From contig NZ_JGZN01000007.1 in assembly GCF_000741715.1 (NCBI RefSeq), forward strand, positions 124,001 through 188,000: a DNA stretch of 64,000 nt, in the 5' to 3' direction. Origin of the DNA: Bifidobacterium saguini DSM 23967 (lineage in GTDB: Bacteria; Actinomycetota; Actinomycetes; Actinomycetales; Bifidobacteriaceae). Made by a program: the position numbers and the translations under genes. Shown piece by piece: positions 57,922 to 64,000 of the stretch. The number at the start of each line of letters is the position of its first letter. The stretch's first letter is position 1. Below the pieces are notes generated by a model. It saw only the letters and a list, made by a program, of their open reading frames with translations, ran no database searches and was not told the DNA's origin.

Positions 57922-59349
57922 TTATGCCGCGTCGCTGCCTTCAGCAGAAATGACTTCAGGTGCGGAGAGCTCGTTGATATTGCCTTTGTCGGATTCAATC
58001 AACGGCACTTCCTCAATTACCTTGGTTGGCTCAATCTTCTGCAGTTTGCGAGCCGTGGGCAGCACACGGCGTTCCAAGCTGGCCGCGAACTTGTTATATG
58101 CACCGACTGTCTTGGAAATCTGTGTACCCAGCTTGGTTGCGTAATCGCCCAGTACCGCAAAACGCTCATACAGTTCACGAGACAGATCGAAAAGCTGCTT
58201 GGCATCATCGGTAAGCGACTGCTGTTGCCATGCATACGCGACGGACTTCAGCACAGCCCATAACGTGACTGGTGAAGTAAGCGCCACCTTACGAGAGAAC
58301 GCATCATCCATCAGCGTAGGATCAGCCTCGAGCGCTGCCTGCAATAATGCTTCGTTGGGAATAAATGCCACTACGAAATCCGGAGCGGTCGTGAAGGCAT
58401 TCCAGTATGCCTTCTCTCCCAGCGCGCGCACATGATCACGCAATGCCTTGGCATGGGACCTCAACAAGTCATCCCGACGAGCCAATTCTTCAGGATTTGC
58501 CGTTTCCGGAATCTCGCACGCCCGCTGGTAATCGGCATACGGCACCTTCGCGTCAATCGGAATGGTTTTGCCGCCCGGCAGATGCACGATCATATCCGGG
58601 CGCAACGTTCGACCATCTGCACCGGTGACCACTACCTGCGTGTCGAAATCGACATGTTCAAGCAGGCCTGCGGATTCCACAATGTTCTTGAGCTGCGCTT
58701 CACCCCATGCGCCACGCACCTTGTTATTACGTAACGCAGCAGAAAGCGAGCTGGTTTCCTTATCCAAACGAGCCTGCTGATCGTTGAGCCCCTTGAGCTG
58801 AGCACCCAATGCGCCCATCTCTTGCTTACGGCCTTCCTCAATCTGAGTGACCTTGTTCTGCAAAGCATCAAGATTCTTAGCTACTGGAGCGAGCGCTTCC
58901 AATACCTTGCTCTGCTCTTTCAAGCGAGCTTCCTGTTCCTGGCGCTTAGTCTCGGCAGCCCGCGCATCCGCCAAACGCTTCTCTTCCGCAGCCTTGGCTT
59001 CAGCTTTGCGACGTTCCTCCGCTTCTGCAGCAGCGCGTTCACGCTCATGCTGAATACGAATTTGTTCCGCCTGCTGCGCCTGCGTTAACTGCGATTTGAC
59101 GAACGCCAGCTGCTGGTTCAATCCCTCAATCTGTGCGCGAGCGGCGGCATTGTTCGATGCCAGCTCAGCTGATTCATTACGTGCGTCCTGTAGCAGAGCC
59201 CGGGACTCCTCAAGCTCCTGCGCTTTGGCATTACGAGCCATTTCCTGACCTTTATGCTTGCCAAGCACAAAACCTGCAAGGAGACCCAGCCCTGCACCAA
59301 TTACCAATATCGCAATCACCAAGATTACGTTTCCCGTTTGTTCAAGCAT
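57922..59349 (-). CDS. rmuC: DNA recombination protein RmuC
   Basis: 475 aa: an N-terminal membrane helix (about 5-28), a long Glu/Ala/Arg-rich coiled coil to about residue 175, then the RmuC nuclease-like domain (VRGAWGEAQLKNIVESAGL, RPDMIVHLPGGKTIPIDAKVPY, FVVAFIPNEALLQAAL). RmuC limits inversions at short inverted repeats. Confidence 0.92.
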   Translation of the reverse strand: MLEQTGNVILVIAILVIGAGLGLLAGFVLGKHKGQEMARNAKAQELEESRALLQDARNESAELASNNAAARAQIEGLNQQLAFVKSQLTQAQQAEQIRIQHERERAAAEAEERRKAEAKAAEEKRLADARAAETKRQEQEARLKEQSKVLEALAPVAKNLDALQNKVTQIEEGRKQEMGALGAQLKGLNDQQARLDKETSSLSAALRNNKVRGAWGEAQLKNIVESAGLLEHVDFDTQVVVTGADGRTLRPDMIVHLPGGKTIPIDAKVPYADYQRACEIPETANPEELARRDDLLRSHAKALRDHVRALGEKAYWNAFTTAPDFVVAFIPNEALLQAALEADPTLMDDAFSRKVALTSPVTLWAVLKSVAYAWQQQSLTDDAKQLFDLSRELYERFAVLGDYATKLGTQISKTVGAYNKFAASLERRVLPTARKLQKIEPTKVIEEVPLIESDKGNINELSAPEVISAEGSDAA

Positions 59350-59369
59350 GCTCCCAGTATCGCATCAGT

Positions 59370-59408
59370 TTTTCGGGAGGGAATAATTTTTCCCTCCCGA
59401 TTTTTATG
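59370..59408. terminator. Terminator between rmuC and csoR
   Basis: TCGGGAGGGA / TCCCTCCCGA arms with an 8-base loop and T-tracts both sides; it ends the csoR transcript (minus strand). Confidence 0.85.
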
Positions 59409-59438
59409 GTGCATGATGGAAGAGCCTTGCTCATGGTC

Positions 59439-59720
59439 TTACGATTTGACCAACCTCGCGATAGCCGCCGAAGCTTCAGCTAGCTTCTCATCGGCCACCG
59501 CCCCGCCTTCAACCGACGCCTGACGAACGCAGTGACCAAGATGATCATCCAACAACAGCAATGCCACAGACTTCAACGCCGAACTCGAAGCAGAAATCTG
59601 CGTGAGAATGTCAATACAGTATTTGTCGTCCTCCACCATCTGCTCTATTGCTCGGACCTGTCCTTCAATACGGCGAAGACGGGCCACGATCTTTGCCTTG
59701 TCGCCGCTATACCCGTGCAT
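59439..59720 (-). CDS. csoR: Copper-sensing repressor CsoR
   Basis: 93 aa all-helical repressor that releases DNA when it binds Cu(I). The ligands are present: Cys35 (KYCIDIL), His60 and Cys64 (DDHLGHC), as in B. subtilis C45/H70/C74. RLRRIEGQVRAIEQMV is the conserved DNA-binding helix. It is transcribed away from copA, with the operator between them. Confidence 0.93.
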   Translation of the reverse strand: MHGYSGDKAKIVARLRRIEGQVRAIEQMVEDDKYCIDILTQISASSSALKSVALLLLDDHLGHCVRQASVEGGAVADEKLAEASAAIARLVKS

Positions 59721-59766
59721 GGCTTCGCACCTCTTTCTTTTCCGTCAGCTGAACACTACCGATTAT

Positions 59767-59783
59767 ATACCCTATAGGGGTAT
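59767..59783. promoter_or_regulatory. CsoR operator
   Basis: Arms ATACCC and GGGTAT with a 5-base spacer (TATAG), a near match to known CsoR sites such as B. subtilis copZA. It lies between csoR and copA, immediately upstream of the copA -35 box, so it can repress both. Confidence 0.75.
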
Positions 59784-59811
59784 TGGGTATACACTGTGGA
59801 TTGAGTAGAAT
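59783..59811 (+). promoter_or_regulatory. Promoter of copA
   Basis: -35 TTGGGT (59783-59788), 17-base spacer, -10 TAGAAT (59806-59811), with the operator abutting the -35. AGGAAGGAG follows before the ATG. Confidence 0.6.
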
Positions 59812-59831
59812 AACGAGAGGAAGGAGCAAGC

Positions 59832-62660
59832 ATGGAATTCAATATCTTTGCGTTCGTGATAGCCCTGCTGTCAGCCGCTGCTATCACATGGGCAATTCTG
59901 CGATTCTTCTTCGCGCCGCAACGCGGCACATCCGGCACAATCAGCGACGGACAGCAGCAAGCAACCATCACCGTCAAGGGAGGCTATTCACCTGCCGTGG
60001 TGAACATGAAGGCCGGCATGCCCATCACCCTGACATTCGACCGACAGGAAACCGGCGAATGCACCTCACATGTGGTCTTCGGTGATTTGGGTCTTGACGC
60101 GATGCTGCCAGGCAACACCGCAACTGACGTAAAACTGCCAGCATTACCTGCCGGCGAGTATCCATTCGCCTGCGGCATGAACATGGTACATGGATTGCTG
60201 CGCGTGGAGGGGAACGCGAACGAGTTCCATTCACTAGTCTTATCGTCAAAGGAAGCCAAGAACACCGTAGAGGCGTCTCACAGCCCAACCGAAAGTTCCG
60301 CAAGCGTCCATGTCAACGCCCCCGCAGTGGATGCAGCGGCAGCCGAACAACGTCAAGCGCAAGAGCGCAGCAATGAAATCAAGACACTCACCAAGCTCGT
60401 AATCATTGGCACAGTGCTCACCATCCCGGTTTTCGTCACCACCATGCTGCATATGGCAAATCCATCCCTGGTGCCGTATTGGATGATCAATCCGTGGCTG
60501 CAAGCCATTCTGATCACACCAGTGATGTTCTATTGCGGGCATCCCATCCACAGTGTTGGCTTCCCGGCGCTTGCTCATCGCTCACCGGACATGAATTCCC
60601 TTGTATCCTTGGGCACTTCTGCCGCATACATCTACAGTTTGGTTACGTGCATCGCACCGTGGGTGTTTCCCGAGGGGTCTCGCGAACCGTATTTTGAATC
60701 TGTAGGCGTAGTCATCACGCTCGTGCTAGTTGGCCGATTGCTTGAAAACAAGGCACGAGAGGGCACCGGCAAAGCAGTGCAATCGCTCATCAAGCTGCGC
60801 CCGCGCACTGCCCATAAACTGAACGACGGCATTCCCACTGACTCAAGTGCCAGTGGGCAATGGCTCAACCCTGCACACAGCACAAACGTTGACGCCGACT
60901 CGATAGCAACCAGTGATCAGCTGGTAGTACGCAACGGCGAGCGCGTGCCTACCGATGGCGTCATTGTCGCCGGCGAAGTCACAGTGGATGAATCGATGAT
61001 TACCGGCGAATCCAAGCCCGTAGCCAAAGCAGCTGGCTCATTGCTTACCGGCGCGACCGTGGTGATGCACGGCGATTGCGTCATGAAAGCTACTCAAGTA
61101 GGTGCAAACACGGTGCTTTCGCAAATCACTGCAATGGTTGCACGTGCTCAGGCGACTAAAGCTCCTGTACAACAGCTGGCGGATCGTATCGCCCGTTATT
61201 TTGTCCCCGCAGTGATGATTATCGCCGTCTGGGCGTTCGCAATTTGGGCATCGGTTGGGCCGACTCCGCAACTGGCCCATGCACTTGTTACGGCAGTCAG
61301 CGTACTGATTATTGCCTGCCCGTGCGCTTTGGGACTTGCCACTCCGCTTTCCGTAACAGTGGCGCTCGGCCTCGGCGCCACGAATGGTGTGTTGGTCACA
61401 TCAGCGAAGGCTTTGGAGCAGGCCCGCCACATTGGCACCGTAGTGTTCGACAAGACCGGTACTATTACGCGTGGCGTGGTGGACAAGAACGCCGAATGGA
61501 ATAGCCCCAGCTACAAGCAGGACACCCTCAAAGATGGTTCCGTTGAAGCGATTGCAGCTTTGCGGGCACGCGGTATTCGCACAGTGATGCTTTCAGGCGA
61601 TAAAGCTGACGTCGCCGCCCGTATTGCACGAGAGGTCGGCATTGACACCGTCATCTGCGAAGTCAAACCAGATGGTAAGGCTCATTGGATTCAACAGCTG
61701 CAACGCGAACGAGACGACGCCCAGTACGCATTGGGCTCCTCGAGCAACAACCTCTCCAACAGCACCCCTGACAACGGCAACGCCGGTAAAACCACCGACC
61801 AACTTACAGCGAGCGCTACAAACGCTGCAAACTCTACAAACCAGAAACGCTCTGGCGACGATAATCTCATTGCTATGGTGGGCGACGGTATTAACGATGC
61901 CCCGGCATTGGCCCAGGCTGATCTTGGTATCGCCATCGGCACTGGCACCGATGTAGCAATGCAGTCCGCAGATGTGACCCTGATGAGCGGTGATTTGCGC
62001 GGCGTGCTGAAAACCATCAATCTGTCAGAGGCCACCATGCGCAACATTCGGGAGAACTTGGGTTGGGCATTCGGCTATAACATCATCGGCATTCCGATTG
62101 CGGCCGGCATCCTGTACCCATTCACTGGTTGGCTGCTAAGTCCTATGCTCGCAGGATTGACTATGGCATTAAGCTCCGTTTGCCTCGTGCTGAATGCAAA
62201 CCGCCTGCACGCCGCGAATATCACCCATAACATTGATTCACCAAGGAATGGCTCATTGCATGGTCTATCGTGCAATCCACCGCAAGACATATCGCAAAAC
62301 ACAACAGAAACAGCTAATGCGGCACCTGCCAACCACGCTTCACTCGCATCTTCACTTGACGCGAACAACTCTCTGCCCGGCAATCACGAACCCACTATCA
62401 TCGTCGATGATCGCACCGAGCTTACACACCTGTCCAATCACACACACAACATCAAGGAGAATCCTATGGATATGAACATGCACATGCATCACGCCGCCCC
62501 TGTAGACGGTGAAACCGCAACCGACCCAGTGTGCGGTATGACCGTGGCCGTAAACGCTGACGCCATCACCCGCGAATATGAAGGCAAGACCTATTACTTC
62601 TGCGGCGAGCATTGCGCCAACAACTTCGCTAAGGCACCGCAGATTTTCCTGGAGAAGTAA
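59832..62660 (+). CDS. copA: Copper P-type ATPase with cupredoxin-like and YHS domains, lacking an N-domain
   Basis: 942 aa P1B-type ATPase. Order: a helix (about 5-25), a cupredoxin-like domain (about 40-127; ECTSHVVF, FACGMNMVHG), Cu-ATPase helices from about 187, TGES (391-394), CPC (496-498), DKTGT with Asp540, GDGIND (684-689), and a C-terminal YHS domain (DPVCGMTV, YYFCGEHC). Between DKTGT and the P-domain segment DTLKDGSVEAIAAL (from 564) there are only about 20 residues; the ATP-binding N-domain with its His-Pro motif, normally about 100 residues, is absent. A Ser/Asn/Thr-rich insert of about 40 residues lies at 634-676. Whether it still pumps copper is uncertain. CsoR-controlled. Confidence 0.85.
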   Translation: MEFNIFAFVIALLSAAAITWAILRFFFAPQRGTSGTISDGQQQATITVKGGYSPAVVNMKAGMPITLTFDRQETGECTSHVVFGDLGLDAMLPGNTATDVKLPALPAGEYPFACGMNMVHGLLRVEGNANEFHSLVLSSKEAKNTVEASHSPTESSASVHVNAPAVDAAAAEQRQAQERSNEIKTLTKLVIIGTVLTIPVFVTTMLHMANPSLVPYWMINPWLQAILITPVMFYCGHPIHSVGFPALAHRSPDMNSLVSLGTSAAYIYSLVTCIAPWVFPEGSREPYFESVGVVITLVLVGRLLENKAREGTGKAVQSLIKLRPRTAHKLNDGIPTDSSASGQWLNPAHSTNVDADSIATSDQLVVRNGERVPTDGVIVAGEVTVDESMITGESKPVAKAAGSLLTGATVVMHGDCVMKATQVGANTVLSQITAMVARAQATKAPVQQLADRIARYFVPAVMIIAVWAFAIWASVGPTPQLAHALVTAVSVLIIACPCALGLATPLSVTVALGLGATNGVLVTSAKALEQARHIGTVVFDKTGTITRGVVDKNAEWNSPSYKQDTLKDGSVEAIAALRARGIRTVMLSGDKADVAARIAREVGIDTVICEVKPDGKAHWIQQLQRERDDAQYALGSSSNNLSNSTPDNGNAGKTTDQLTASATNAANSTNQKRSGDDNLIAMVGDGINDAPALAQADLGIAIGTGTDVAMQSADVTLMSGDLRGVLKTINLSEATMRNIRENLGWAFGYNIIGIPIAAGILYPFTGWLLSPMLAGLTMALSSVCLVLNANRLHAANITHNIDSPRNGSLHGLSCNPPQDISQNTTETANAAPANHASLASSLDANNSLPGNHEPTIIVDDRTELTHLSNHTHNIKENPMDMNMHMHHAAPVDGETATDPVCGMTVAVNADAITREYEGKTYYFCGEHCANNFAKAPQIFLEK

Positions 62661-62689
62661 ATCCAAACCTGCAGCAGTCTCATACAAAA

Positions 62690-62719
62690 AATGACCTCCG
62701 CCTTGCGACGGAGGTCATT
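62690..62719. terminator. Terminator between copA and aquaporin gene
   Basis: AATGACCTCCG / CGGAGGTCATT stem, convergent genes on either side; the minus-strand end has a T-run. Confidence 0.85.
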
Positions 62720-62735
62720 CCATATGTGCCAAGAA

Positions 62736-63470
62736 TCAGGCACCAAAGAAGAACACGAACATCCAGCAACCGATGATGGCGCCAACAATCGGAGCCACGA
62801 CCGGAATCCAAGCCTCGCCCCAACGGGAAGAGCCCTTGGACGGAATCGGCAGAATGGCGTGAAGCAGTCGCGGCATAAGATCGCGTGCCGGGTTCAGACC
62901 AGGGCCGGTCGGACCACCCATAGAGGTCACAAGACCCCACACAATGAAGCCGACCACGATGGAAGCGGCAGCGTAATCCTGCTTGCCCCACGGCAGGGAG
63001 AGGCAGCACAGTGCACCAAAGACGAGCACGAGGGTGCCAAACATCTCGTTGAGGAAGTAGTTGGCCTTGTCGTTGTGAGCATCGGTGGTGCAGAAAGTAC
63101 CGAGAATAGCCTCAGGATCTTCAGTCTCCTTGTAATGCGGCCAATAGGTCAGGTATACGATGAACTGGCCCAGAGCGGCACCGAGCAGCTGAGCGATAAT
63201 GTACGGCAGTACTTCGTTCCACGGGAACAAACCGTTAATAGCCTGAGCAAGAGTCATGGCCGGGTTGATGTGAGCGCCAGAAACAGCACCGAACATCAGC
63301 ACCGGGAACATCACACCAAAGCCGTAGCCCATAGCGATGTTCAGCCAGCCAGCGTGATGGCCCTTGGTGTTCTTAAGTTCGACGTTGGCCACAGAGCCGT
63401 TGCCGAAAATCATCAGAATGGCGGTGCCGAAGAATTCGGCAGCCAGCTTGGTAAAGAGGGAGTATTCCAC
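62736..63470 (-). CDS. Aquaglyceroporin (glycerol uptake facilitator type)
   Basis: Membrane channel of 244 aa with six helices. The two NPA boxes are GAHINPAM and GLNPARD; the Asp after the second NPA box is typical of glycerol-conducting MIP channels. The open frame runs upstream through the tRNA terminator; the GTG at 63470 (valine codon, read as Met) is the start that clears it. Only a purine-rich weak Shine-Dalgarno is seen. Physically next to copA but probably unrelated to it. Confidence 0.85.
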   Translation of the reverse strand: MEYSLFTKLAAEFFGTAILMIFGNGSVANVELKNTKGHHAGWLNIAMGYGFGVMFPVLMFGAVSGAHINPAMTLAQAINGLFPWNEVLPYIIAQLLGAALGQFIVYLTYWPHYKETEDPEAILGTFCTTDAHNDKANYFLNEMFGTLVLVFGALCCLSLPWGKQDYAAASIVVGFIVWGLVTSMGGPTGPGLNPARDLMPRLLHAILPIPSKGSSRWGEAWIPVVAPIVGAIIGCWMFVFFFGA

Positions 63471-63581
63471 TGCTTTTTCTTTTCTCGTTCTAGTGAATAA
63501 TGTGACCTGCAGCGGCCGAATGGCCAAGTCACGCAAACGGGATAAGTGTACGCCGAGGGCTGAACGTGAGATAACACGTAA

Positions 63582-63613
63582 AAACAAAAAACCGGAACCT
63601 TTCGGTTCCGGTT
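63582..63613 (-). terminator. Terminator of tRNA-Lys
   Basis: AACCGGAACC / GGTTCCGGTT with TTTC loop; on the minus strand a long T-tract follows. Confidence 0.9.
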
Positions 63614-63618
63614 GTCTG

Positions 63619-63692
63619 TGCCCCCGCAGGGATTCGAACCCTGGACACGCTGATTAAGAGTCAGCTGCTCTAACCAACTGAGCTACAGGGGC
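63619..63692 (-). tRNA. tRNA-Lys (anticodon CTT)
   Basis: 74 bases. Acceptor GCCCCTG / CGGGGGC, anticodon stem GCTGA/TCAGC with loop CTCTTAA (anticodon CTT), T-loop GGTTCGAATCC. CCA not encoded. Confidence 0.95.
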
Positions 63693-64000
63693 GTTGGCTA
63701 GTTGTTGAAGTGTTCCTTGCAACGAGTGATAAATATACTCAGATTCGAAGCGAGTGCAAGTCTCGGCGTGTCGCCCAGAATTTCAACGTTTTGAAATTCG
63801 CGATTTTGCAGCAGAACGTCGACTCCGCACGCACAGTAAGCATGTCATCATCACAGCTTCACAAAATACACACACTATGACCGCTGCTGAGTATGCCCAT
63901 GATTATGAGATACCACGTAATTCCTTAGCAGTCTCTCCCTCAGTCAGCCTTCGGCTGCCAGCTCGTCCTGCAATTACAGTCAGGCTTTCGCCTGCGATCT
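63693..64000. other. Gene-free window end with partial repeat
   Basis: No gene seen. From about 63939 a CTCAGTCAGCC..GGCTG segment resembles the palindromic repeat downstream of metA (27632-27675), continuing to the window edge. Confidence 0.45.

Overview
The window reads as part of a Bifidobacterium chromosome, most likely the B. longum group. This rests on base composition and codon use, an atpBEFHAGDC operon with a long delta and a short epsilon subunit, a NucS mismatch endonuclease, a GlnR-type orphan regulator, a DUF2469 protein and GlgE. The species call is inference from remembered gene content, not from a search. No rRNA, insertion sequence, prophage or CRISPR array was seen.

Layout. 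0-3.7 kb: aspartate ammonia-lyase, a MscS channel and a CPBP membrane protease. 3.8-8.1 kb: an ABC importer operon (ATPase, two permeases, lipoprotein binding protein) on the minus strand. 8.4-12 kb: D-Ala-D-Ala ligase, gpsA and plsC. A 40 bp copy of the gpsA start and a palindromic repeat sit between gpsA and plsC. 12-14.8 kb: RidA, a membrane-anchored glycerophosphodiesterase, tRNA-Arg(CCG) and a CYTH protein. 14.8-20.1 kb: a thioredoxin-fold/TPR protein, an unrecognised lipoprotein/membrane-protein pair, an FKBP lipoprotein and NucS.

20.2-27.2 kb: the F1Fo ATP synthase operon, with a good promoter at about 27.4 kb and a terminator at 20.1 kb. 27.7-34.9 kb: metA, initiator tRNA-fMet, an LPXTG surface protein, glgE behind a cluster of DnaA-box-like sites, ppa and mntP. 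34.9-41.6 kb: a membrane protein apparently split by a frameshift, glnR, nth, a solute-binding protein and valS. 41.7-50.4 kb: a gene-poor patch with a repeat hairpin, a large secreted protein of unknown role, chorismate mutase, Rho with a long charged insert, a UDP-galactopyranose mutase-like flavoprotein, a GNAT enzyme and DUF2469.

50.6-59.4 kb: gatCAB, an ABC exporter pair, a SPOUT methyltransferase, a PyrE-like phosphoribosyltransferase and RmuC. 59.4-63.5 kb: a copper module (CsoR, its operator, and an unusual P-type ATPase), then an aquaglyceroporin and tRNA-Lys(CTT).

Most of the window is housekeeping. The best candidates for something new are: the copper ATPase, which carries a cupredoxin-like N-terminus and a C-terminal YHS domain but shows no nucleotide-binding domain; three places (gpsA start, metA end, glf end) where a gene terminus is duplicated on the far side of a small palindromic intergenic segment; and several families of alternating inverted short repeats between genes.
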